NCBI RefSeq assembly: GCF_036607905.1
Contig: NZ_CP144555.1
Coordinates: 558,001-622,000, forward strand
Direction of reading: 5' to 3'
Source of the DNA: Streptomyces sp. SCSIO 75703
Lineage (GTDB): Bacteria > Actinomycetota > Actinomycetes > Streptomycetales > Streptomycetaceae
Length of the DNA: 64,000 bases
Below the pieces are notes generated by a model. The model saw only the letters and a list, made by a program, of their open reading frames with translations. It was not told the origin of the DNA and made no database searches. Positions 1 through 7,163 of the stretch are shown here, piece by piece. The position numbers and the translations under genes are program-made. Numbering within the stretch: the stretch's first letter is position 1; each line of letters begins with the position of its first letter.

Positions 1-1
1 T

Positions 2-241
2 GACGGCTTCGGCCTCAACCAGGACGAGAGCGAGCCCGGCGTGACCGCCCTGGGCGCCTCGGTCGGCCTCGTCGACGGGCACCATGTCGCCCTGGCCGTC
101 GCCCTGCCCACGGTGCGCGCCGGCGCCGACGACGCGAAGGCGCTGGCCGACGGCTTACTGCGGATCTGCCGCGAGGCCCGCCGGGACCTCGTGGGGCCCG
201 GCGCCGCCCGGCGGGACGACACCCCGGCCGAGGTGGGCTGA
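2..241 (+). CDS. IclR-family transcriptional regulator, C-terminal part (5' truncated by window edge)
   Basis: The reading frame is open from base 2 and ends at 241. The visible 79 residues look like the end of an IclR effector-binding (GAF-like) domain: a stretch ending in DESEPGV, then a short beta segment and the closing helix LADGLLRICREARRDL. In this family the domain binds a small-molecule ligand and controls a nearby catabolic operon, but the DNA-binding half lies outside the window. Position 155-157 is an in-frame TTA leucine codon (in ADGLLRI). TTA is rare in Streptomyces and needs the developmentally controlled bldA tRNA, so full-length synthesis may be growth-phase dependent. The family call rests on a short fragment. 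Confidence 0.7.
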   Translation, partial: DGFGLNQDESEPGVTALGASVGLVDGHHVALAVALPTVRAGADDAKALADGLLRICREARRDLVGPGAARRDDTPAEVG

Positions 242-329
242 GCGCGGCGGACGGAGCGGCACGAACCGCCCCGAGCCAGGAGCCGCGGGCGAAAGGGATC
301 GAATCGTGCGATGAGTACGTTGTAGAGGT

Positions 330-357
330 CGAGGGCCCGGTCTCACGGCCGGGCTCG
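330..357 (+). terminator. Weak hairpin after the IclR-like gene
   Basis: GCCCGG (335-340) and CCGGGC (349-354) form a 6-bp stem with an 8-nt loop. CGA/TCG pairs extend it below a small bulge. It lies about 90 nt after the stop at 241 and has no T-tract, so it is only a plausible terminator. The rest of 242-457 is the presumed promoter region of the AraC gene, with no motif I recognise. Confidence 0.3.
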
Positions 358-457
358 TCCGAGCCGTCGCCCGCGCCGCCGGGCGAGCGACCACACCTTC
401 AGGAGTCACCACCAGCAGCCCGCCTGCCGGATGCCGATCGTCTGCCCGGGAGTCCCG

Positions 458-1465
458 ATGTCCGTGTCGTTCTCACCCTCGTCCGAACCGCTCCGGCAGC
501 ACGGTCGGCTGCGTACGCGTGACGTGGACGTCGCCCAGCACGTGGTGGCCGAGGTGTACGAGCCGCACACGCTCACCCCGGTGGACCGCAAGGGGCTCGA
601 CGCCCGTCTCAACGCCGTGCAGCTCGGCGGCGTGACCCTCGGATACCTCACCTACGGCACCGAGGCGCACATCGCCCTCCCGGCCAGCGAGCACTGGTAC
701 CACATCAACATCACGCTGGCCGGCAGCAGCCTGGTCACCCGGGAGAACGGGGACCGGGGCATGACCCGGGGCATGGCCCACGCGGCGATGCTGCTGCCGC
801 ACCGCGCCCAGACGATCGCCTGGGCCGCGGACGCCGCCCAGTTCGCCCTGCGGATCCCGCGGGCCGACCTGGAGGGGCACCTCGCCGCCCTGACCCGCGC
901 CCGGGTCGGGGGCCCCATCGACTTCGACCTCGTGGTCGACCTGGACTCGCGGGCGGGCCGGGGCCTGCTGCGCTGCATCGAGTTCGTCCGGACGGAGTGG
1001 GACGAGGACGGGGTCCTCGCGCGGAACGCCGACTCGCGCCGCCAGCTCGAGTCCATGATCCTCACCAACCTCCTCATGGCCGCCTCCGGACCGCACCAGG
1101 CGCTGCTCCAGCGCACCGAGCCCGCCCCCGGGCCGAGCACGCTGAGGAGCGCCCTCGACTACATCCACGACCACGCCGGGGACTTCCCCACCCCCGCCGA
1201 GGTGGCCGCCGCGACCGGGGTGAGCGCCCGGACCCTGCAACTGCACTTCCTCAACCACCTGGGCCGGACCCCCTCGCAGTACCTGCGCGACCTCAGGCTG
1301 CGCGGGGTGCGCGACGAACTGCTGCACCCGCGCTCGGCCGAGACGACGGTCACCGAGGTCGCCTCCGCGCACGGATTCCACAACCTGGGCCGGTTCTCCT
1401 CGCTCTACAAATCGGTGTACGCGGAGTCCCCGTCGGAGACGCTGCGCCGGAGCCGGGCCTCCTGA
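458..1465 (+). CDS. AraC-family transcriptional regulator
   Basis: About 335 residues. The N-terminal two thirds resemble the AraC-binding-like domain 2 seen in NphR/ThcR-type regulators (segments LGYLTYGTEAHI and HWYHINITLAG fit its beta core). The C-terminal 100 residues are a typical AraC double helix-turn-helix, with PAEVAAATGVSARTLQLHF as the first HTH and VASAHGFHNLGRFSSLYK as the second, which carries the family signature. An upstream in-frame ATG exists at 431, but 458 gives a more usual family N-terminus; the ribosome site does not decide between them. The gene converges on the monooxygenase operon at 1595-5385 and is the obvious local regulator candidate for it. That link is inference from position. 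Confidence 0.88.
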   Translation: MSVSFSPSSEPLRQHGRLRTRDVDVAQHVVAEVYEPHTLTPVDRKGLDARLNAVQLGGVTLGYLTYGTEAHIALPASEHWYHINITLAGSSLVTRENGDRGMTRGMAHAAMLLPHRAQTIAWAADAAQFALRIPRADLEGHLAALTRARVGGPIDFDLVVDLDSRAGRGLLRCIEFVRTEWDEDGVLARNADSRRQLESMILTNLLMAASGPHQALLQRTEPAPGPSTLRSALDYIHDHAGDFPTPAEVAAATGVSARTLQLHFLNHLGRTPSQYLRDLRLRGVRDELLHPRSAETTVTEVASAHGFHNLGRFSSLYKSVYAESPSETLRRSRAS

Positions 1466-1499
1466 GGGCGGGCCCCGCCCGGCGCTCCCGGTACGCGCG

Positions 1500-1546
1500 G
1501 GGCGCCCGGCCCCGAACCGCGGCCGGCGGATTCGGGGCGGGCGCCC
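1500..1546. terminator. Bidirectional hairpin between convergent AraC and aldehyde dehydrogenase genes
   Basis: Two consecutive 8-bp perfect arms, GGGCGCCC (1500-1507 with 1539-1546) and GCCCCGAA (1509-1516 with 1531-1538), are separated by one bulged G at 1508. They form a 16-bp stem with a 14-nt loop in the 129-nt convergent gap. Actinobacterial terminators often lack a U-tract, so this can serve both strands. Confidence 0.65.
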
Positions 1547-1594
1547 TCGGGTGCGATACGTCAGGTCAGGCGGTCAGGCCGGGGTCCGGCGGGC

Positions 1595-3070
1595 TCACAC
1601 CACCTGGACGATGTGCTTGAACTCCTGGAACTCCGCCACGGCGCGGTTGCCGTTCAGCCGGCCCAGGCCGCTCTGCTTGCAGCCGCCCTCCTCGAACTGG
1701 TCGAGGACGACGGCCCAGCCGTTGGTCCACACCGTGCCCGCCTCCAGCGCGTCGGCGAGGCGCAGCCCGCGCGCCCCGTCGGCGGTCCAGACGGAGGCCG
1801 CGAGACCGTACTCCGTGGCGTTGGCCTTGCGCACCGCCTCCTCCTCCGTGTCGAAGGTCTCGAAGGTGGCGACCGGGCCGAAGAGTTCCTTCTGGACGAG
1901 GGGCGAGTCGGTGTCCCGCACCCCGAGCAGCGCCGGGCGGAAGTACGCCCCCCGGGCGAGGCTCTCGTCGTCGGGGCGGCCACCGGGCACGATGACCTCG
2001 GCGTCGCCGAGCGACTGCTCGATCAGCGCCTCCAGCCGGTCCCGGCTGGCGATGTCGATCAGCGGGCCCATCTGCGAGTCCGGGGCGTCGCCCGGCCCCA
2101 CCGTGACCGCGCTCAGGGCCTGGGCGAGCCGGGTCCGCACCTCGTCGGCGACCGACGACTGCACGAGCACGCGGCTGCCGGTCATGCAGAACTGGCCGCT
2201 GAAGGTGGTGATCCCGGCGACGATCGTGCCCACGGCCGCGTCGAGGTCGGCGTCCTCGAAGACGATCATGGGGGTCTTGCCGCCCAGTTCGAGCGAGAGC
2301 CGTTTCAGGGTGGGTCCGGCGTCGGCCATGATCTGCCGGCCCACGGCGGTGCTGCCGGTGTAGCTGAGCGCGGCCACGTCGGGCGAGGAGACCAGGGTCT
2401 TCGCGCCCACGCTGCCCGATTCGTTGAAGACGTTGAGCACCCCGGCGGGCAGCGACGGGCAGTCGGCGAGCAGTTCGGTGAGCCGGGTGTTCACGAGCGC
2501 CGTCTGCGCGGCCATCTTCATGACCACGGTGCAGCCGGCCGCGAGGGCCGGGGCGAAGGACCGTACGGACAGCACCACCGGGGAGTTCCAGGGGACGATG
2601 ACCCCGGCGACGCCCACCGGCTCCGAGAGCAGGATGGAGTAGACCCCCGGGCGGACCCGGCCGCCGCCGCCGGCGTCGGTGAGGGCCTGCGCCGCGTAGT
2701 AGCGCAGCTTGGAGGGCGTCAGGCTCAGTTCGAAGCCGGCCTCGGGAAGGATCTTGCCGTTCTCCACGGCGAGCAGGTGCGCGAGTTCGTCGGTCGCGGC
2801 CTCGACGCGGTCGGCCATCTCGTTGAGCACGCGGGCGCGCAACTGGCGGTCGGTGCGCCACGCGTGGGTGGCGAAGGTGTCCCGGGCGATCCTGATGGCG
2901 TCCCGTACCTGGGACTCCTCCACCTCGTAGTAGGTGCCGAGGGTCCGTCCGTCGGCGGGTGAGAGGGAGACGCCGGTGGTGGCCGAGGCGACCCACTCTC
3001 CGCCGATGTAGTGCCGGGCGGGGCCCGTCTCCTGGCCGAGGGGCGCACCCTCGGCGACGTTACTGGTCAC
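1595..3070 (-). CDS. NAD(P)-dependent aldehyde dehydrogenase
   Basis: A 491-residue ALDH-superfamily enzyme that oxidises an aldehyde to its acid. Family motifs are intact: the PWNSPVV cofactor/transition-state region, the SYTGSTAVG dinucleotide-binding turn, general-base Glu in LELGGKTP (about residue 261) and nucleophile Cys in GQFCMTGSR (about residue 295). I chose GTG at 3070 because GAAGGAA precedes it by about six bases; an ATG-less extension to 3097 has no ribosome site. It is the last gene of a minus-strand operon after the flavin reductase at 3153-3716 (82-nt gap). It probably oxidises the aldehyde released by the upstream monooxygenase. The substrate cannot be told from sequence. 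Confidence 0.9.
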   Translation of the reverse strand: MTSNVAEGAPLGQETGPARHYIGGEWVASATTGVSLSPADGRTLGTYYEVEESQVRDAIRIARDTFATHAWRTDRQLRARVLNEMADRVEAATDELAHLLAVENGKILPEAGFELSLTPSKLRYYAAQALTDAGGGGRVRPGVYSILLSEPVGVAGVIVPWNSPVVLSVRSFAPALAAGCTVVMKMAAQTALVNTRLTELLADCPSLPAGVLNVFNESGSVGAKTLVSSPDVAALSYTGSTAVGRQIMADAGPTLKRLSLELGGKTPMIVFEDADLDAAVGTIVAGITTFSGQFCMTGSRVLVQSSVADEVRTRLAQALSAVTVGPGDAPDSQMGPLIDIASRDRLEALIEQSLGDAEVIVPGGRPDDESLARGAYFRPALLGVRDTDSPLVQKELFGPVATFETFDTEEEAVRKANATEYGLAASVWTADGARGLRLADALEAGTVWTNGWAVVLDQFEEGGCKQSGLGRLNGNRAVAEFQEFKHIVQVV

Positions 3071-3152
3071 GACGTTCCTTCTTTCTCCAGGTCGCAAGGG
3101 GCCGGGCGGTCGCCGGGTGGTGCGGCGAGCCGTGCCGCACCACCCGGCCGCC

Positions 3153-3716
3153 TCATCCGGCGGTCTTCTTCGCGTAGCGGACGGTCAGCGGGTCCGGGCC
3201 GAACTCCCGGCCGTCCAGACGTTCCGCGAGCGTCACCACCTGCGCGGTGAACTCGCCCAGGGCGGCGCGTACGTCGTCGGACACGTCGTCCGTGCGGAAC
3301 TCCGTGTCCACGAAGAAGGCGCCGTTGGGCGCGGTGAGGGCGCCGAACCAGCCGAGGATGTCGCGCAGGTGGCGCTCGGCCGACAGGAAGTGGTGCGGCG
3401 CGGCGGCGACGGTGAGGATGCCCACCGGCTTCGAGCGCAGCGCCTCGTTGGGCAGCATGTCGATCAGGAGCTTGAGGGTGCCGGTGAGCGATCCGCGGTA
3501 GACCGGTGAGGCCAGGACGACGGCGTCGGCCTCGCCGATCCGCCGGACCGCCTCGTCGTCCCAGGTGGCGACCACCGGGCCGACGCGGTCGCGGGGCGCG
3601 AGGCGCTCCACGCTCCAGCCGGGGTGCCGCTCGCGGACCTCCCTCTCGATCAGCCCGAGGGCGCGTGCCATCTTCCCGGGCGGGGTGGGGCTTCCGTAGA
3701 CGGTCGCAAGTCTCAT
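3153..3716 (-). CDS. NAD(P)H-dependent FMN reductase (flavodoxin fold)
   Basis: 187 residues with the NADPH_dep_FMN_red pattern: N-terminal RLATVYGSPTPPGKMARAL forms the flavin-phosphate loop, and VVLASPVYRGSLTGTLKLLID is the second flavin-contact signature (SsuE/MsuE-like). It would supply reduced FMN to a partner monooxygenase. Its ATG overlaps the stop of the preceding flavin reductase by 4 nt (ATGA), which points to coupled translation. Two unrelated flavin reductases beside one FMNH2-dependent oxygenase is unusual. A role as a CE1759/SsuE-like reductase in C-S or C-N bond cleavage is inferred from the neighbourhood. Confidence 0.85.
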   Translation of the reverse strand: MRLATVYGSPTPPGKMARALGLIEREVRERHPGWSVERLAPRDRVGPVVATWDDEAVRRIGEADAVVLASPVYRGSLTGTLKLLIDMLPNEALRSKPVGILTVAAAPHHFLSAERHLRDILGWFGALTAPNGAFFVDTEFRTDDVSDDVRAALGEFTAQVVTLAERLDGREFGPDPLTVRYAKKTAG

Positions 3717-4219
3717 CGGGTCACCGCTTCTCTCCGGTCGTGTTCGAGGTACCTGCCGCGGTAGAACAGCAGCGGGTCGCGGGCCGTACCGGCTTCCAGC
3801 GCGGTGACCGCGGCCACCACGACGGTGTGGTCACCGGCGTCGATCTCCTCGGACACCGCGCACTCGATCCAGGCCAGGGCCCCGTCGATGAGCGGCATCC
3901 CGGCCGGTGAGGGCCGCCAGTCGACGCCGGCGAACCGGTCGACGCCCGAGCGGGCGAAGCGGTCGCCGACCGCCTGCTGGTGCGCGGCGAGCACGCTCAC
4001 CGCGAACCGTCCCGAGCGCCTGACCGCCGGCCAGGTGGCCGACTCCTTCCGTACGCAGACCAGCACCAGGGGCGGGTCGAGGGAGAGCGCCGAGAACGAT
4101 TGGCAGGTGAATCCGGCCGGAGCCCCGCGATCGATCGACGTCACCACGGTGACCCCGGTGCAGAAGTGACCGAGAACGGCCTTGTATTCCCGCACGTCCG
4201 TGCCGGAAGAATGCGTCAT
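3713..4219 (-). CDS. Flavin reductase family protein (HpaC/RutF-like, split-barrel)
   Basis: 168 residues. FTCQSFSALSLDPPLVLVCVRKES is the flavin-binding signature of the short-chain flavin reductase-like family (HpaC, RutF, NtaB). The start at 4219 is preceded by GGAGG at a 6-nt spacing. Its product reduces free FMN or FAD with NAD(P)H for a two-component monooxygenase, most likely the LLM enzyme encoded 26 nt upstream (4246-5385). It overlaps the next gene by 4 nt. Confidence 0.88.
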   Translation of the reverse strand: MTHSSGTDVREYKAVLGHFCTGVTVVTSIDRGAPAGFTCQSFSALSLDPPLVLVCVRKESATWPAVRRSGRFAVSVLAAHQQAVGDRFARSGVDRFAGVDWRPSPAGMPLIDGALAWIECAVSEEIDAGDHTVVVAAVTALEAGTARDPLLFYRGRYLEHDRREAVTR

Positions 4220-4245
4220 TCCAGACCTCCCTGTCCCTGCCGCGG

Positions 4246-5385
4246 TCAGCTCCGCAGGCCGGCTTCCTTCATCAGGGGCAGGACGCGCTCGCCGAAGTAC
4301 TGGAGTTCCTCCACGTAGTCGAGGAATCCGATCATCATGCCGTCGATCCCGGCCTCGGAAAGGCCGGCCAACTGCTCGACGATCTGTTCCGGCGTGCCGA
4401 TCAGCGGGTATCCGCCGTAGCCGAGGATGAAGCGCTCCTGGAGGGCCTTGATCTTGTCGAACGAACCGCTTTCGGAGCCGAGTCCGCTGGAGACCATCTT
4501 GGCCACCTCCCAGTCACCCTTTTCGAGGATGTGGTCGAGGAGTGCCTTCGTCTCCTTCTCGGTGTCACGGCAGATGATGTTGCCGTAGCCGAGGATTCCC
4601 AGGTCGCGCTTGTGGGAATGGGCGATGGAACGCACCCGGGCGGCGGTGTCCCGCGCCTCGTCCGGGTCGGCGAAGGCGATGAAGTTGAAGTCGCATTCGC
4701 GTGCGCAGAATTCCAGGCCCTGCGGCGAGTTGCCGGCGTTCACGAGCACCGGGTACGGCTGCTGGATCGGCTTGGGGTCGGAGAAGGCGTCCTTGATGTC
4801 GAAGAACTCGCCCTGGAAGTCGACGCCTTCGCCCTCGGTCCACATGCGCTTGGCGATGGTGATCCACTCGGAGCCGTAGCGGTAGCGCGCGTCGTGCTCG
4901 CGCTGCGTGCCGCCGAACATCTCCATCTCGGCCTTGTACCAGCCCATGGTCATGTTGAGACCGAAGCGGCCGTTGGAGATGTGGTCGACGGTGACGGATT
5001 CCTTCGCCGCGACGATGGGGTTCTTGGTCGGCACGTGGGTGGTCGAGAACACCATGATGTTCTCGGTCGCCTGCGCCAGTCCGGCGGCCCAGGTGTGGGT
5101 CTCGAAGTTCGAGCCGTTGAAGTTGGTCTCGCCGCCCATTCCCCGGTAGCGGGCGACCGGCAGCATCGCCTCGAAACCGAGCCGGTCCGCGATCTGGGCG
5201 ATCTTCTGGGTGTGCTGCCAGGAAAGCTCGTAGGTCGACTCGGCGTGGGTCGCCATCAGGCCGTGGCTGCAGTTCGAGCCGAAGACCCCGAGCTTCATCT
5301 TGTTGTCGTTGAACATGGCGACACCGCTGGCACGGCGTGCCGCGACGAGTTCCTCGTAGGAAAGCCCGGGGGCGGTCGTGGTCAT
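4246..5385 (-). CDS. LLM-class FMNH2-dependent monooxygenase (RutA/SfnG-like)
   Basis: 379 residues with a bacterial-luciferase TIM-barrel. MKLGVFGSN starts the barrel. ISNGRFGLNMTMGWYKAEME matches the flavin-site region of RutA (pyrimidine oxygenase) and SfnG (dimethylsulfone monooxygenase), and the end GMMIGFLDYVEELQYFGERVLPLM closely follows RutA-type C-termini. The ATG at 5385 follows AGGAG and was preferred over an unlikely 76-residue extension. With two flavin reductases and an aldehyde dehydrogenase downstream, it likely oxygenates a sulfonate, sulfone or N-heterocycle and releases an aldehyde. The exact substrate is not identifiable. No other rut genes are present, so a true pyrimidine (Rut) pathway is unlikely. 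Confidence 0.88.
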   Translation of the reverse strand: MTTTAPGLSYEELVAARRASGVAMFNDNKMKLGVFGSNCSHGLMATHAESTYELSWQHTQKIAQIADRLGFEAMLPVARYRGMGGETNFNGSNFETHTWAAGLAQATENIMVFSTTHVPTKNPIVAAKESVTVDHISNGRFGLNMTMGWYKAEMEMFGGTQREHDARYRYGSEWITIAKRMWTEGEGVDFQGEFFDIKDAFSDPKPIQQPYPVLVNAGNSPQGLEFCARECDFNFIAFADPDEARDTAARVRSIAHSHKRDLGILGYGNIICRDTEKETKALLDHILEKGDWEVAKMVSSGLGSESGSFDKIKALQERFILGYGGYPLIGTPEQIVEQLAGLSEAGIDGMMIGFLDYVEELQYFGERVLPLMKEAGLRS

Positions 5386-5805
5386 GTCTTCTCCTGTGTG
5401 CTTCGCCGCGACCCCGCGTGCGGCGGGGTGCGGAATTCGTGACGCCAAACTAAGCGGGTGTGCACGGAAGGGGCTATCCACAGGACGAAGGGCCGAAGGC
5501 CGACAAACGAAACACGGGGAAACGGTCACCTCGGGCACCGGAAGGCATCTCCCGCGCGCGGGCGCGGGGCACCGGGCAGCCGAATCCGGGAGCGCGCGGA
5601 GAACGGCCGCCACTGACTTCCTGTCAGGAGTGGACGCACGGCTGTCGGCTGACTACCCATCGGCACGACACGCGGACAAAGTCCGTTTTCTCCGGGCGTA
5701 CTTCACAAGTCACCCATTGGTCTTGACCAATGATTTTCCGTCAGGCAAGCATGGGCGCAGCCCTCACAAAACGTTCACATCCACCGTTGCGAGAGAAGCC
5801 CACCC
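5386..5805. other. Divergent intergenic region, 420 nt
   Basis: Lies between the monooxygenase operon (leftward) and the LAxTG surface protein (rightward). It should hold both promoters. The clearest element is the palindrome at 5715-5732, described separately. A TTAGTTT-like hexamer near 5450 on the minus strand could be the operon -10. I see no gene: the frames across it lack coding character. Confidence 0.5.
5715..5732. promoter_or_regulatory. DasR-like operator (dre) upstream of surface-protein gene
   Basis: CATTGGTCTTGACCAATG is an 8-bp perfect inverted repeat around TT. The core agrees with 13 of 16 positions of the DasR-responsive element ACTGGTCTAGACCAGT as I know it, including both TGGTC/GACCA half sites. 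It sits 74 nt before the ATG at 5806, a normal operator position. DasR is the GlcNAc-responsive GntR regulator of Streptomyces chitin and cell-wall sugar genes. Binding here is inferred from the match only. Confidence 0.6.
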
Positions 5806-7065
5806 ATGCGTATTTCCGCGGCCGCCGTGCTCGGCGGGTCCCTCGTCCTCGGCCTCGCGGCCCCCGTCGCCCACGCGGCTCCCGCCGCACCGGCCGTCTG
5901 CACCGACGTCTTCGGCGTCGCGGGCAAGTACGGCGAGTTCGTCCTCGGCGACGACGTCCACTCACCCGACGCGGAAGGCGCGGTCGCCGTCGGGGGCAAC
6001 GCCGACTTCCGCCGCGGCTTCAGCGTCGGCAACGAACTGTCCGAGAGCGAGGTCGCCGCGCTGCCCGGCCGGGCGGCACTCGTGGTCCGGGGCGACCTGC
6101 TCAGCGGCAACGGCGCCACGGTGGTGATGAAGGGCGACGCCGTGGTCGGTGGCGCGGTCCGGGGCCGCCCCGTCGAACTGCACGCCGGCACCTTCCGCAA
6201 GCAGGCCGACCTGATCGACTTCGAGGGCGAGTTCGCCAAGCTCCGCGCCTATTCCGCGGCCCTCGCCGAGGAGCCGGCCACGGAGGGCACCACGGTCACC
6301 GCGAACGGCTCCGCGCTCACCCTCACGGGCGACGACACCACGCGCAACGTCTTCTCCGTGACCGCGGCCCAACTGGAGGCGGCGAAGGAGGTCTACCTGA
6401 AGGTGCCCGCCGGGGCGACCACGGTCGTCAACGTCAGCGGCACCGACTACGACATGGCGAAGGGGGGCACCACCGGCTTCCTCCTCTCCGGCGGCGGCCC
6501 CTACGTCCTGGACGACAAGCTCCAGAGCGCCGCCGACGGAGCGGTGCGCGCCAAGCTCCTGTGGAACTTCCCCGAGGCCCGCACGGTCACCAAGAGCAGC
6601 AAGGCGGCCTGGCCGGGCAGCGTCCTCGCGCCCCGGGCCCACCTGGAACTGGGCACCGCCGCACCGGTCAACGGCTCCGTCTGGGTCGCCTCGCTGCACG
6701 GGTCGGGCGGCGCGGAGACGCACCACTTCCCCTTCAGCGGCTGCCTCCCCGAGACCGGCGTCACCCCGCCCGCCCCCCAGGAGCCGAGCGCCACGCCCAC
6801 CGGCACGCCGCCGGCCGAGACCACGCCCGCGAGCACCCCCTCCGCGACCACGTCCTCCCCCGCGACTCCCTCCGCCGACTCCCCCTCGCCCACCGGCGCG
6901 CCGGACACCCCGGCTCCCGACGGGAGCGCGACCCCCGTCGCCGAGGGTGACCTGGCCTCGACCGGCAGCAGCGGCATGGTGCCGCTGGCCGTCGGCGCCG
7001 CCGCGGTGCTCGCCGGCGGCACCGGCCTCGTCCTGGCCGCCCGGCGCCGCGCGAACCGGAACTGA
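5806..7065 (+). CDS. Choice-of-anchor A family surface protein with LAxTG sortase signal
   Basis: 419 residues. A Sec signal peptide (about 1-26, ending AHA-AP) is followed by a choice-of-anchor A domain (about 35-310; start VCTDVFGVAGKYGEFVLGDD, middle DAEGAVAVGGNADF). Next is a Pro/Thr/Ser/Ala-rich linker (about 318-380) and a sorting signal with LASTG at 383-387, a hydrophobic segment and the RRRANRN tail. LAxTG is the pentapeptide used by class E sortases of Streptomyces, so the protein is probably covalently wall-linked and displayed through the linker. The anchored domain is found in adhesins and exoproteins of unknown binding partner. A DasR-like operator lies upstream and a strong terminator downstream. 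Confidence 0.88.
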   Translation: MRISAAAVLGGSLVLGLAAPVAHAAPAAPAVCTDVFGVAGKYGEFVLGDDVHSPDAEGAVAVGGNADFRRGFSVGNELSESEVAALPGRAALVVRGDLLSGNGATVVMKGDAVVGGAVRGRPVELHAGTFRKQADLIDFEGEFAKLRAYSAALAEEPATEGTTVTANGSALTLTGDDTTRNVFSVTAAQLEAAKEVYLKVPAGATTVVNVSGTDYDMAKGGTTGFLLSGGGPYVLDDKLQSAADGAVRAKLLWNFPEARTVTKSSKAAWPGSVLAPRAHLELGTAAPVNGSVWVASLHGSGGAETHHFPFSGCLPETGVTPPAPQEPSATPTGTPPAETTPASTPSATTSSPATPSADSPSPTGAPDTPAPDGSATPVAEGDLASTGSSGMVPLAVGAAAVLAGGTGLVLAARRRANRN

Positions 7066-7095
7066 CCCCTGAGGGGCCCGTCGTACGACAGGCCC

Positions 7096-7137
7096 CCGGC
7101 CCGGGGCGGCGGTGGTCTCCCCGCCGCCCCGGGCCGG
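7096..7137. terminator. Strong bidirectional terminator between surface protein and collagenase
   Basis: A 17-bp perfect GC stem (7096-7112 with 7121-7137; arms begin CCGGCCCGGGG) and an 8-nt loop lie in the 98-nt gap between two convergent stops. Confidence 0.85.
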
Positions 7138-7163
7138 GGCGTGCCGTCCTTCCGGTGTCCGGG

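Noticed and set aside
4246..5385. RutA as part of a pyrimidine-degradation (Rut) operon
   Set aside because: No rutB-rutE homologues and no pyrimidine transporter lie nearby; only the oxygenase and reductase classes resemble the system.
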